This document shows positions 28,790 to 40,160 of a DNA stretch of 64,000 nucleotides, one piece after another. A program made the translations under genes and the position numbers. Position 1 is the stretch's first letter. Each line of letters opens with the position of its first letter. The DNA comes from Nonomuraea basaltis. GTDB lineage: Bacteria; Actinomycetota; Actinomycetes; Streptosporangiales; Streptosporangiaceae. Location of the stretch: assembly GCF_005893125.1 (NCBI RefSeq), contig NZ_VCJS01000036.1, positions 17,997 through 81,996 on the forward strand, read 5' to 3'. The notes under the pieces are model-generated. The model was not told the DNA's origin and searched no databases. It worked only from the letters and a program-made list of their open reading frames with translations.

Positions 28790-30143
28790 TCCAGTGGACC
28801 TGCTCTCTTCTCTGCGACTCCTACGTCGTAATTGGTTGCTCATTCTTCTCTCTCTGATCATCGGAGCGACCTCGGCGGCCGTGATCACTGTGAACACGCC
28901 GCCAAAGTACGCCGCGACGATCACTATGATGGTCAACAGCACCAAGATCGACGCTGCCGGTCGCTACCAGCCAGTCTCGCTGCAGCAGGTGAAGTCCTAT
29001 GGCGGCCTGCTGTCCAGCCGACGTTTGATCAGCCAGATCGTAGACAACGAGGACGAGGCCGGGGCCCTCCAGCAGAACATCACAGCGCAAGCCGTACCGG
29101 AAACCATGCTCCTACGGGCGACAGTCACCGACGGCGACCCCGTCCGCGCCACGCGCCTCGCCGACGCTCTTGGTGCACGGTTCGCCAAGATGGTGCAAGA
29201 AATTGAAGGTGCAACCGGCGTTAGTGTCATGGTGGTTGATCAGCCGAGGGCACCTACCGAACCGGTCAGTCCCAGTCCGCTGTCGAACGTCGCGTTTGGA
29301 CTGTTGATCGCGCTGCTCATCGGTGTCGGATCGATTTTCCTCCGTGATCGCTTGGACATCACTGTCAAGACCTCCGAGGCGCTTCAGCAGTCATCGCAGA
29401 GCCCCACATTGGGGATCATCGGTTACGAGAAGGATGCACGGCGTCACCCTCTGATCGTTCGTGACAGGGGCAGTTCGCTGAGGTCTGCGGCATATCGCTC
29501 GCTGTGCGCGAATCTGCAGTTCATCGGTATCGACGGGCAGCCCAAGTCACTCATGGTGACGAGTTGCCTTCCGAATGAGGGGAAGTCTCTGACCTCATCC
29601 AACCTTGCCATCGCCCTCGCACAGTCGGGAGGGCGGGTGATTCTGATCGATGGTGACCTCCGCCGTCCATGCCTTCCGGACTACTTCGGTATCGATGGCG
29701 CGGTGGGTCTGACGGACGTGCTCATCGGCAAGGCGCAGTTGGATGATGTTGTACAGCGCTGTGGAGAACTCGATCTCTACGTGCTGCCGAGTGGCCAGAC
29801 TCCGCCCAACCCGAGCGAACTGCTCGGCTCACGCGGTATGCGGCAGTTGCTCGAGGGTCTCACGAAAAGCTACGACATGGTGGTCATCGATGCGCCGCCG
29901 CTGCTGCCCGTCATCAACGCCGCGACCCTTGCGGCGGCCTGCGATGGTGCGCTGCTTGTTGCAAGGTACGGCAAGACTCGGCAGGAGCACCTCGTTCGCG
30001 CCCAGGAACTGCTGTCATCAGCTAACGCCCGTGTGGTGGGGACCGTACTGAACGCCGTGCCGGCCAAGGCCAGTGGCCACGGTCACGGGCATGAGACGGA
30101 GTCCAGCATCAAGAGAGAGGTCAAGATCCCGGTGTCTGGCTGA
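28773..30143 (+). CDS. Wzz chain-length regulator fused to BY-kinase-like ATPase
   Basis: About 456 residues. Membrane helix one follows LRLLRRNWLLILL, an outer Wzz domain follows, and the second helix is near NVAFGLLIALLIGVG. The C-terminal ATPase has Walker A (SCLPNEGKSLTSSNLAIALA), A' (VILIDGDLRRP) and B (MVVIDAPP). Such proteins set glycan chain length. The C-terminus ends GHGHGHETESSIKREVKIPV and lacks the tyrosine cluster used for autophosphorylation in classical BY-kinases. The start is uncertain: GTG 28773 (17-base overlap with the upstream gene), GTG 28794, or an ATG at 28689. Confidence 0.88.
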   Translation: MKGGLDPVDLLSSLRLLRRNWLLILLSLIIGATSAAVITVNTPPKYAATITMMVNSTKIDAAGRYQPVSLQQVKSYGGLLSSRRLISQIVDNEDEAGALQQNITAQAVPETMLLRATVTDGDPVRATRLADALGARFAKMVQEIEGATGVSVMVVDQPRAPTEPVSPSPLSNVAFGLLIALLIGVGSIFLRDRLDITVKTSEALQQSSQSPTLGIIGYEKDARRHPLIVRDRGSSLRSAAYRSLCANLQFIGIDGQPKSLMVTSCLPNEGKSLTSSNLAIALAQSGGRVILIDGDLRRPCLPDYFGIDGAVGLTDVLIGKAQLDDVVQRCGELDLYVLPSGQTPPNPSELLGSRGMRQLLEGLTKSYDMVVIDAPPLLPVINAATLAAACDGALLVARYGKTRQEHLVRAQELLSSANARVVGTVLNAVPAKASGHGHGHETESSIKREVKIPVSG

Positions 30144-30847
30144 GCCGCAGGAGCGGGCACAGGCGATCCGGCGATCGCCTGTGCCACCGTCCGGCAGGCC
30201 GACCAAGAGCGCCCGATGGGTCGGGCTGGTCCACCGGGACCAGCCCGCGCAGCGCGCCTCCTCGACGAGCGTTGGGTCCGATCGACGGCGTTAGTGGGTG
30301 ATCGCCGCAGCGGTAATTCCCTGGCCAAGGCGCCGAACTCGACGATGGTGAAGGCACACGTGGCCGCCGGCAGGTGCTGGGTCACCGATTCCGCGCACTG
30401 CCCCGCCTTGATGACGTCCCCTGGAGTGGTGTACCTTCTGGCGATCTTCGCTGGGCATCGAGGACCGATCTCCCGGCGGGACGTCCTCCAGTGCCCTTGG
30501 TAGCCGTCAGCCCCAAGTTGGAGGCCAGCTCGGGGATCAACGGGCGGAGTCGAAGCCACTGGGATTGCCGCCGAGGCGGAGGAGCTCTCGTCGCGCGCGT
30601 TCCGTCAACTGCAGTCCCGGTTTGGCGCGCGTGCCAGCGCTGGTGATGACAAACGACGGAGCCGATAGTGGATCGCCTCAGCCGTTCTGCGGGTGAGGAG
30701 CGGCAGATGTCCTGTCTCCAGCGAAGCCGGCGAGGTTCGGTCCGGCTGTCCGACCTTTCCCGGTCGCCCTGCGGCACGCCCCTTGACGGGCGCACCACTC
30801 AGGAACTCCGGACAGGGCCCCTTCTCACCAGGGGCAGATCTCTGCCT
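30144..30847. other. Gap without recognised gene
   Basis: About 700 bases between the Wzz/kinase gene (plus) and the DUF4012 gene (minus), which converge here. The minus strand carries arginine-rich frames with no family likeness, and an EFGALARELPLRRSPTNAVD segment near 30,290 that could be transposase debris. No clear hairpin terminator was found. Confidence 0.35.
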
Positions 30848-32638
30848 CTACCCAGCGTTCCGGACGGACGGTCCGGTCGGGCAGCCCCGATTGTCCTGAG
30901 TGATCCGGGTCTGCTGGGGACGGACCAGCGGCTGGACGGGAGCCACCGGCGGCGCGGGCGAGTAAGGCTCCGTCAGGTTGAACTCCAGCGTCCTCGACTG
31001 CTTGGGATTGAAGTCCAGCACGCTGGAGTAGACAGGGTGGGATCGCTCGAACTGTTTGATGAGCTTCGCAGGCCTGCCGTCGACGTGCAAGGCGTCCGCC
31101 TTCGCGCCAACGGCAGCGTAGAACGACACCCACAGTAGGTTGGATCCGACGGGGCGGGGATCCTTGGGGTAATCGAGCCGATCCGCCACGTATTTTGGAA
31201 GGTTTCCCTCCGGCACGTTGTTGCTGAGCTGGATCCGCACCTTGGTGGCACGCATCCCGTCGCTACGGCATGGGCCCAACTCGTAGTGGAGCGAGCGGTC
31301 CAGGTAGTAGTCGAGCTTGGTGCCGGCGGAATTGATGACCAGAAGCCCGGCGAACGGCCCCGGCTTCTGGGGGAGCACGCCGCCGAGCGGGGTCGCCGCC
31401 AAGCGTCGCTGTTCGGAGTTCCTGCGACTCCAGATCTGGATCCTGCGCTCGTCCACCATCTGCGACAGGGCGGATATCAGGGCAAGGGGGTCCGGGTGGG
31501 ATTGGGTGATGGCCTTGCTGACGGTACTGGCGATCGCGATGAGATATTTCTTGCGCGCCAGCGGATCCGGATACCGCACATATGCTTCCCGCTCAGTGAG
31601 GTCGACCACGTTCTCTGCGGTCACCTTCTCACCGCTGGGCAGTGTGACGGGTCCGATCACCTTCAGCAGATGGGAGAGGGCGACTGGATCGGTTGCGATC
31701 GCGCCATCCAGTCGCTCGCCGGTCTGACGTTCCCACAGCGCCGTCCAAGTCTTCGCGGCGTACGGGAAGTGCGGGGAGAGATTGGAATTGGACATCAGGG
31801 AAGTCGCACTGGGACCGTAACGCCCACGGAAGTCGGGGCCATGGTCGGCGACCTGAACGGAGCCCCCTACCAGATCGTTGTTGCTGGAAAGCCGCTCGAT
31901 GCTGAGGTGGCCACGGTCGGCCTTCAGGATGCCGAACGCGCCGACCAGTCCTCCGGTTCCCCGCGCCTCGGCGTTGGTCTGGAACGCCAGGAAGTAGCGG
32001 CGCTGTCCGTGGTACCCCAGCATCTCAGGCAGCAAGGCGGCAGTGTCGTTCACAGCGGCGTCGTTGGCCACAGCAAGCCAGCCCTGCAGTTGGTCCAGTT
32101 CGCGCAGCGCCGTGGCACGGGCCTGGTCCAGTGCGTCCAGACCGGTGTCGGCCGGAGTGGCGGCCAGTCGAGACCGGATCAGCTCGATGCGCCTGGCGGC
32201 GTCACGTAGAACCGGGGTCGCCGATTCCAGGCTGGCCGGGAGCGTTTCCACGTTGTCCATGGAAAGCCCCTTCACCGTGATCAGCTTTGCGACGACGCCG
32301 TGGACGTCCCTCAGCACGCCGGTCAGATCAGCGGCGGCCGCGGCGAGCCCGCGGACGGTCGTCGCGCCGTCTTCCACTGGGGGGATGCGACCGATCAACG
32401 CCCAGTCCTGACCGTTGGTGAGCCGGCGTGCTTCTTCGGCATGTCGCTGCGCGTCAGCGAGCGACCCGGCTGCCCCGGCCGGGTCGCTCGCACGCAGCCG
32501 CACCAGTGCGTCCTCGGTCGCCTGCAGGTGACCCCGCACGCTCAGCCCGAGGTGTGCCGACCAACCCGCGGCCAGCGTGAAGCCCGCCGCAGGGCATAGC
32601 AGGCCAAGGGCGATGAGGCGGCGCTTCCTACTTCGCAC
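30848..32638 (-). CDS. DUF4012-domain membrane-anchored protein
   Basis: 596 residues. One N-terminal membrane helix (about residues 9-27) is followed by a long extracellular part with helical heptads. Next comes the DUF4012 core: RRYFLAFQTNAEARGTGGLV, then ADHGPDFRGRYGP and FPYAAKTWTALWERQTGE. DUF4012 proteins often sit in actinobacterial polysaccharide clusters and resemble surface-glycan attachment factors in layout, but their activity is not known to me. The GTG start at 32638 has GTAGGAG upstream and lies 14 bases after the stop of the LPxTG gene, so the two form one transcript. The frame is open far upstream but merges into that gene. Confidence 0.85.
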   Translation of the reverse strand: MRSRKRRLIALGLLCPAAGFTLAAGWSAHLGLSVRGHLQATEDALVRLRASDPAGAAGSLADAQRHAEEARRLTNGQDWALIGRIPPVEDGATTVRGLAAAAADLTGVLRDVHGVVAKLITVKGLSMDNVETLPASLESATPVLRDAARRIELIRSRLAATPADTGLDALDQARATALRELDQLQGWLAVANDAAVNDTAALLPEMLGYHGQRRYFLAFQTNAEARGTGGLVGAFGILKADRGHLSIERLSSNNDLVGGSVQVADHGPDFRGRYGPSATSLMSNSNLSPHFPYAAKTWTALWERQTGERLDGAIATDPVALSHLLKVIGPVTLPSGEKVTAENVVDLTEREAYVRYPDPLARKKYLIAIASTVSKAITQSHPDPLALISALSQMVDERRIQIWSRRNSEQRRLAATPLGGVLPQKPGPFAGLLVINSAGTKLDYYLDRSLHYELGPCRSDGMRATKVRIQLSNNVPEGNLPKYVADRLDYPKDPRPVGSNLLWVSFYAAVGAKADALHVDGRPAKLIKQFERSHPVYSSVLDFNPKQSRTLEFNLTEPYSPAPPVAPVQPLVRPQQTRITQDNRGCPTGPSVRNAG

Positions 32639-32663
32639 TGGTAGATCGGCTCCTACTTCGCAC
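32626..32663 (-). repeat. 13-bp direct repeat spanning a stop/start junction
   Basis: GTGCGAAGTAGGA (minus strand) occurs at 32663-32651 and again at 32638-32626. The first copy contains the TAG stop of the LPxTG gene and the second begins with the GTG start of the DUF4012 gene. A 25-base step between copies suggests a small duplication that created the intergenic linker and its ribosome site. Confidence 0.8.
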
Positions 32664-33048
32664 CGGCGGTTTGGCGACGCCGAATGACCATCGCCGTGCC
32701 GACCGCTCCGGCGAGCAAGAGGCCCGCACCCGTCGCGGCCAGGGTCTCCACGGGTGCCCCGGTCGCCGGTAGCTCCTCCACTTTCTCGTGGTCGCTGTTC
32801 TCGTGTTGGTGATCGCGCTGACGATGATGGACGTCGACCTCTACCGTCGAGTCGTTCTTCTGGCCCTGCTCCCCGGCGTGCCTCTGGTCCTGGTCCTGCT
32901 CCTGGTCCTGGTCCTGGAATTGGGTCTCCACGGGAGTCGGCGGGTACGGGTCGCTGTACGCGGCCGTCGCCGACCCGAGGGTCCCCAATGCGACTCCGCT
33001 CCCGAGCATTGCCGCGAGCAAAATAGGTCTCGTGATCTTCCGTGCCAT
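32653..33048 (-). CDS. Small wall-anchored protein with LPxTG-type sorting signal
   Basis: 131 residues. A Sec signal peptide (to about residue 30) is followed by a polar, Gln/Asp/His-rich stalk with a run of alternating Gln and Asp (residues 45-55) and many charged residues. The C-terminus has LPATG (93-97), a hydrophobic helix and a final RRRQTAGAK, a complete sortase sorting signal. The Gly/Ala-rich spacer before the helix is short. Such a protein would be covalently fixed to peptidoglycan. Being first in a transcript with DUF4012 and beside a glycan cluster, it might carry or anchor the polysaccharide; this is speculation. Confidence 0.85.
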   Translation of the reverse strand: MARKITRPILLAAMLGSGVALGTLGSATAAYSDPYPPTPVETQFQDQDQEQDQDQRHAGEQGQKNDSTVEVDVHHRQRDHQHENSDHEKVEELPATGAPVETLAATGAGLLLAGAVGTAMVIRRRQTAGAK

Positions 33049-34198
33049 TTTGGCCCCCCGTAACGGTTCCTTGGCTGTTCGAACATTTCGCCCTCAATGC
33101 CAGCGACATGTTCGCTACGAGACCGTTATATGCGGTCAGCCGGTAGATATGCGTTTCCCCGGTTCCTCCTTGCCGAATGCTCACAGATCGTTCCCCGTAT
33201 GTTGACGATCCGCCGTGACAGTGGCGGCGTAAGGGAATGTATAGAAAATGTCCGAATTTTGGAGCGAAAGGCATGATGTCAGGAGCAATTACCCCATTAG
33301 GACTAGAAGTCGAGCAGAGTACCGGAGAGAGCGCGGTCACGGCATGGCTCGCCCCGGGGGGCGCGGTCGCCCTCGACCGTGACGTGGACCGGGCTGCCCC
33401 TGGTCAGGGTTGTGCCACGACCATCGAGGTACGGCCCCTAAATGGGGGAGGAGCCTGTCGCCGGGCCCTTGGGAACCCCATGGCGGGGGCGGAGAATCGG
33501 GAAACGAAATCTGTCTGGGATCCCGGCGTTGTCACGATGAGGCCCCCGTTGATTGCCGCCAACGCCGGAATATCAGGCGTATGAAAGCGGAACTTTTCCG
33601 CTGAATCCACCTTGATCAGGGGGTCAAAGCTGCTTCTCCCGACCCGCACAGCCGGCCCCCCGAGTGCCTTTTCCGGTCCCGGGTGGAACGGCGGCGGAGG
33701 GCACATCCTTGACCGGGGAAATCCATGGTGACATCGCCGCAGGGGCGGCGATTCGCGGTAGGCGTCCCGCTGCCCGTGCGTCAATTCGAGCGGCCCGGTC
33801 GCCGCCCCCTCGAATTGAAGACACGGGCGGACATGATCGCGGAGCGTGATCTTGACTGTGGAGGGAGCCGGCGCAGGGATCGCCGAGCAGGAAGGAGGTC
33901 TCGGAGCGGCTCGGCTCGGTGGCTACGCTCCGCATCTGCCGGTCAGAAACTGGAGAGTCCAGCAGGCGAAGCGCCGCGGGATTACCCTGAAAGCTGTGTC
34001 GGCGAGGGCACACAGAGTGAGCAGATGCGTGAGCCGACGCTATACGGGGGCTCGGATATCCAGCTGCAAGCGAGCTGCAAGCTGTACAAAATGGAATTAG
34101 GGCTGGGCGTGTCGCGTGGCGAATACGGAATCGTCGGTTACCGTCCAATGCGTGGGGACGTGCCGATTACGGTGAGTTCCTGAGGAAAGGACAAGCCG
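33049..34198. other. Long non-coding-looking boundary region
   Basis: About 1.15 kb between the polysaccharide region and the core genes. Several open frames exist on both strands because of the high GC, but none has a family likeness. A short plus frame 34025-34183 just before sepF lacks a convincing ribosome site. The perfect palindrome TGTTCGAACA lies at 33076-33085, upstream of the minus-strand LPxTG gene, with a second ATGTTCG at 33108-33114, and could be a regulator site. Confidence 0.4.
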
Positions 34199-34582
34199 AT
34201 GGGGGCAGTGCGCAAGGTGGTGAGCTACCTTGGCCTGAGCGGGGTCGATCACTACGACGAGGGCTATGACGACGACGAGCACTACGAGGACGAGTACGTC
34301 CCCGCCACCGAGCGGGCCGCCCGGAGGTGGCGCGCGAACGTCGACTCGTCACGCATCGTGATGATCCAGCCGCTCAAGTACAACGACGCGCCGTTGATCG
34401 GTCAGCACTTCCGTGACGGACAGACGGTGATCATGGACGTCTCTGGCATGGCCATGCCCGAGGCCACGAGGATGGTCGACTTCGCTGCCGGGCTGGCCTT
34501 CGGATGCGAGGGGCGGATCGAGCGCATCGCCGACCGCGTTTTCCTGCTCGCACCGGCTCACGTGGAGATCGAGACCACCTAG
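34199..34582 (+). CDS. sepF: SepF-family cell division protein (paralogue)
   Basis: 127 residues. An acidic Asp/Tyr/Glu-rich linker (DHYDEGYDDDEHYEDEYV) follows the short N-terminal MGAVRKVVSYLGL amphipathic helix. The SepF/DUF552 core follows: IVMIQPLKYNDAPLIGQHFR, VIMDVSGM, MVDFAAGLAFG and VFLLAP. SepF binds FtsZ and tethers it to the membrane through the N-terminal helix. The canonical gene sits in the division cluster beside ftsZ; this copy is alone, so it is likely one of the extra SepF-like proteins of filamentous actinomycetes. GAGGAAAGGA upstream fixes the ATG. Confidence 0.9.
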   Translation: MGAVRKVVSYLGLSGVDHYDEGYDDDEHYEDEYVPATERAARRWRANVDSSRIVMIQPLKYNDAPLIGQHFRDGQTVIMDVSGMAMPEATRMVDFAAGLAFGCEGRIERIADRVFLLAPAHVEIETT

Positions 34583-34589
34583 GCGGGCC

Positions 34590-35939
34590 TCAGGCAGCGC
34601 GCGGGCCGCGACGGATCAGCCGGGTCAGCTCGGCTGCGTCGTCGGCGGCCTGCGTCGCGCGTACGTCCGCTTCCCGGCCGTACGCGTGCAGGGCCCACAC
34701 CGCCCCGTCGGCCAGCTCCTTCAGCTCGCTGACCTGGGCGGCCACGAATCGGGCATCGGCTTCGATCAGCTTGCGGCGCTGCCAGAGCTGCCAGCCGGCC
34801 AGGCCGATCATGGCTACTCCGGCCGCCGCCAGCAGGCTGGTGGCCGCCACCGCGCCGGCCAGGCAGGCGACGCCCACCACGATCAGCGCCATCGCGGCCC
34901 ACGGGCGGGGGCGCGGCACGGCTCCTTCGGTGACGATCGCGTTCTCGGCCGCGGCCAGCGAGGACTGGTCGGGCCCCTCGGGCCGCAGGTGGATGCGGTG
35001 GCCGAGCAGCGGCACGGTGAGCGTGTCCGGCGGCTCCTGGCGGCTGTCGGCCTCGAGCTCCTCGGCCACGCCGCGCAGGATCGGCGCCGCCACGTGCAGC
35101 GCGATCGCTGCGAGGTGCGGGTCGGCGCCGGGGCGCAGGTCGTCCAGCAGGTACGTGCTCAGCGAGGCCATCGGGCCCGCCGGGCCACCCAGGCCGATCA
35201 GTGAGCGGAGCACCGCCAGCGGCTCGTTGTCGGCCCAGGTCGCGGCCGGGGTGCCGGAGGGGTTGTCGAGCGGGGGGGAGGAGCGGTGCTCGGCCTGCCG
35301 CGCCGAGGTGATCTCCGCGCACCGGCCGCGCAGCCTGGCCAGCCGGTCGGCCGCCATGGACGGCCTGGCCAGCTCCGGGATCTCCGCCATCTCCGGGAAG
35401 TCGGCCAGCGACGGCGGCACCACGACCGACGGCTCCCCGGGCACCAGCGCCTGGATCCACTGGTCAGGAGGGGCGTGGTCGGGGACGGCCAGGGCGTCGA
35501 GCTTGCGGAGCACGAAGATCTTGCCTGCGGGGCCGTAGGCGCCTCTCGCGGCGGCCAGCCAGAGCGAGCGCTGACCGTGGGTGACTGGCCGGTCGAGCGA
35601 CAGCTCGCCGAATGCGGTGCCCAGCCAGGAGGCGTGGATGCGGCTGCCCTGCCCGGACACCGCGAGCGCCAGGCACAGGAAGAGCGCGGTCCGCTGCTGG
35701 TCACGGCCTGCCGCCCGGCTCAGCGGCTCGAGCGGGTCGGCGCCGGAGAGTATGGCGGCCAGAGCTTCGACGGCCGGGGGCAGCCAGTAGCCGGGGATGT
35801 CGCGAAATCCCGGTGCGGCGGGCGGCGCGGTGCCGTTGGCGGCCAAGTGCGCCAGCAGTGCCTCGGCGTAGCGATGCACCTCGGTCGCTGCTGGGGGGCT
35901 CGCAGTCAGGTCCGTGCTCAAGGCAGAAAACTCCCCCAT
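34590..35939 (-). CDS. Uncharacterised protein with C-terminal membrane hairpin
   Basis: 449 residues. The first 320 are soluble, alanine-rich and helical, without a motif I recognise. Two adjacent hydrophobic helices follow (AAMALIVVGVACLAGAVAA and SLLAAAGVAMIGLAGWQLW). A 60-residue charged helical tail comes last, probably coiled coil, ending RLIRRGPRAA. The position of the membrane hairpin suggests a cytoplasmic body tethered to the membrane. It converges with sepF, whose stop is seven bases away, so the two transcripts overlap. No function is assigned. Confidence 0.75.
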   Translation of the reverse strand: MGEFSALSTDLTASPPAATEVHRYAEALLAHLAANGTAPPAAPGFRDIPGYWLPPAVEALAAILSGADPLEPLSRAAGRDQQRTALFLCLALAVSGQGSRIHASWLGTAFGELSLDRPVTHGQRSLWLAAARGAYGPAGKIFVLRKLDALAVPDHAPPDQWIQALVPGEPSVVVPPSLADFPEMAEIPELARPSMAADRLARLRGRCAEITSARQAEHRSSPPLDNPSGTPAATWADNEPLAVLRSLIGLGGPAGPMASLSTYLLDDLRPGADPHLAAIALHVAAPILRGVAEELEADSRQEPPDTLTVPLLGHRIHLRPEGPDQSSLAAAENAIVTEGAVPRPRPWAAMALIVVGVACLAGAVAATSLLAAAGVAMIGLAGWQLWQRRKLIEADARFVAAQVSELKELADGAVWALHAYGREADVRATQAADDAAELTRLIRRGPRAA

Positions 35940-36042
35940 TTCAGCCTCAGTTCATGACCGCGTAAAGCCTAGCCGTTGGGGCGCGCCAACCCGGTGGAGG
36001 CGCGCCCACGATCGGAACGGGAGACTTTGAGCCAACTGCCTG

Positions 36043-37766
<1,724 letters not shown>

Positions 37767-37770
<4 letters not shown>

Positions 37771-40118
37771 GTTCTAAGGGTACCGGCGACCCTGACCGCG
37801 ATGCTGATCGCCGCGGCCGCCACGAGCGAGATCCCGACGGCGGTCAGGTCGTTGCCGATGTCGCCCGGCTGCAGCGCGAAGAACGCCCTGATGAAGGGCA
37901 GCGTCAGCCCGATCCCGAACATCACCGCCATGGCGCCGACCAGGATCACCCGCCACCAGTTGAGCGGCCTGGCGGTCAGCACGAGCACCCACCACGTGGT
38001 GAGGAACAGCGTGATCACCGCGGACGTCTGGTCCTCGATGAGCGTGGAGGTCCCGCTGTGCGCGGCCCAGAACGACACCAGCACCGCCACCGCGCACAGC
38101 ACCCCCGCCGGTACGGCGAAGCGCAGCACCCTGGGCACGAACCCGGACCTGGCCCGCTCGAACGTGGGCGCGAGCGCGAGGAAGAGCACCGGGACGCCGA
38201 TGGTCAGGGCGTTCACCAGAGTGGAGTGGCGCGGCGCGAACGGGAACATCACCCCGGCCACGCCCACGGCCAGCGACAGGACGATCGCGTAGAAGGTCTT
38301 GGTGAGGAACAGGCTGGAGACCCGTTCGATGTTGGCCAGCACCCGCCGGCCCTCGCCCACGAGGTGCGGCAGCGTCGCGAACTTGTTGTCCAGCAGCACC
38401 ACCTGAGCGACCGCCTTGGTCGCCGGGCTGCCCGCGCCCATCGCGATGCCCAGGTCGGCGTCCTTGAGCGCGAGCACGTCGTTGACGCCGTCGCCGGTCA
38501 TGGCCACGGTGTGGCCACGGGCCTGTAACGCGGCGACGAACTGCCGCTTCTGCTGCGGGCTGACCCGGCCGAAGACGGTGTGGGAGTCCAGCACCTCGCC
38601 GAGCTTGTCCTGGTCGTCGTCCGGCAGGGTCCTGGCATCGATCCAGCGGTCGCCGTCCGCGATGCCCGCCTCGGCGGCGATCGCGGAGACCGCCACGGGG
38701 TTGTCGCCGGAGATCACCTTGACCGCCACGCCCTGCTTGGCGAAGTAGCGGAGGGTCTCGTGGGCGTCGGGCCTGATGCACTGCTTGAGCGTGACGAGCG
38801 CGACGGGTTCTAAGGCGGCCTCGCCGTCGTGGGGCGCGGGCAGGGCGCCGCCGTCATGGGGCGGCGAGGGCAGGCTGCCCGCCCCGTGGGGTGCGGGCAG
38901 GCGGTCGGCGCGGCAGAGTGCCAGCACGCGGGCGCCGGTGGCGGCCAGCTCGGCGGCCCTGACGTAGCCGTCACCGCCGTCGAGCAGGACGTCGGGGGCG
39001 CCGAGCACCCAGGCGCCGTGCTCGCCGAAGTCGGCCCCGCTCCACTTGCGCGCAGAGGAGAACGGCACGCTCTCCCCGGCGGTCCAGCCGTCGCGCGCGG
39101 CGGGGTAGCGGGCCCGGATGGCCTGGGCGGTGGCGTTCGGCTGGTGGTCGAGGTTGGCCAGGGCGGCCAGCGCGTCGTCGATCGGCCGGTCGTCGCGCAG
39201 CGGCAGCACCTGGTCGAGGTCCATGCCGCCGGCGGTGAGGGTGCCCGTCTTGTCCAGGCAGAGCACGTCCACCCTGGCCAGGCCCTCGATCGCGGGCAGC
39301 TCCTGGACCAGGCACCTGCGCCGGCCCAGGCGTACGACGCCGACCGCGAACGCGATCGAGGTCGTCAGCACCAGGCCCTCGGGGATCATGGTGACGATGC
39401 CCGCGACGGCACCGGTGATCGCGGTGCCGAAGTCGACCGAGTTGCTGACCTGGCTGTAGATCAGCAGGGCGCCGATCGGGATGACCAGCCAGGTGATGTA
39501 CTTGATGAAGTTCGCCACGCCCGCGCGCAGCTCGGAATGCGAGAGCTGGAACTTGCCGGCCTCCTCGGCCAGCCGCACGGCGTACGCGTCGGTGCCGACC
39601 CTCGTGGCCACGAACGCGCCCGAGCCCGCCACCACGAAGCTGCCCGACAGGACCTGGTCGCCCGCCTGCTTGTGTACGGGGTCGGCCTCGCCGGTCAGCA
39701 GCGACTCGTCCACCTCCAGCCCGCCGGATTCGACCACCTCGCCGTCGACCAGCAGGCGGTCGCCGGAGCCGAGCAGGATCAGGTCGCCGAGCACCACCTG
39801 GCGGGGCGGGATCTCCTGCTCCCTGCCGTCGCGCCGCACCCTGACGGGAGCCTCGTTGATCACCGCCAGCCTGTCGAGCGTGCGCTTGGCACGCAGCTCC
39901 TGGACGATGCCGATCAACGCGTTGGCCACGATGATCAGCCCGAACAGGCTGTCCTGCCACTCGCCGAAGATCAGGATCAGCGCCCAGAGCACGCCGATGA
40001 CGAGGTTGAACAGGGTGAGGACGTTCGCCCTGAAGATCGCGCTGAACGACCTGCTCGACCGCCGCGGCACGTCATTGGTCTTCGCGACCGCAACCTGGGC
40101 AGAAGTGAGCCCGTCCAC
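37767..40118 (-). CDS. ctpE: P-type cation-transporting ATPase, CtpE-like
   Basis: 783 residues. Actuator-domain LLTGEAD, phosphorylation motif DKTGTLT, hinge MTGDGVNDVLALKDADLGIA, and six or more C-terminal membrane helices. The fourth helix reads MIPEGLVL, as in mycobacterial CtpE, a calcium importer; cation choice is inferred from that likeness. The nucleotide-binding domain is interrupted by an insert of imperfect repeats (PAPHGAGSLPSPPHDGG, ALPAPHDG). GTG start with AGGGGG six bases upstream. It lies between plsX and argS on the same strand and overlaps argS by four bases. Confidence 0.92.
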
Positions 40119-40160
40119 ATAACCCCCTGTTTCTGTGGATCGGTCACACAGACTACGGGT

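Noticed and set aside
32638..33340. Very long minus-strand frame joining DUF4012 to upstream sequence
   Set aside because: The extra part runs antisense-like through the LPxTG gene in another frame; the GTG at 32638 with its ribosome site gives the family's normal start.
34025..34183. Short plus-strand frame before sepF
   Set aside because: No ribosome site and no family likeness; it may be chance in GC-rich sequence.
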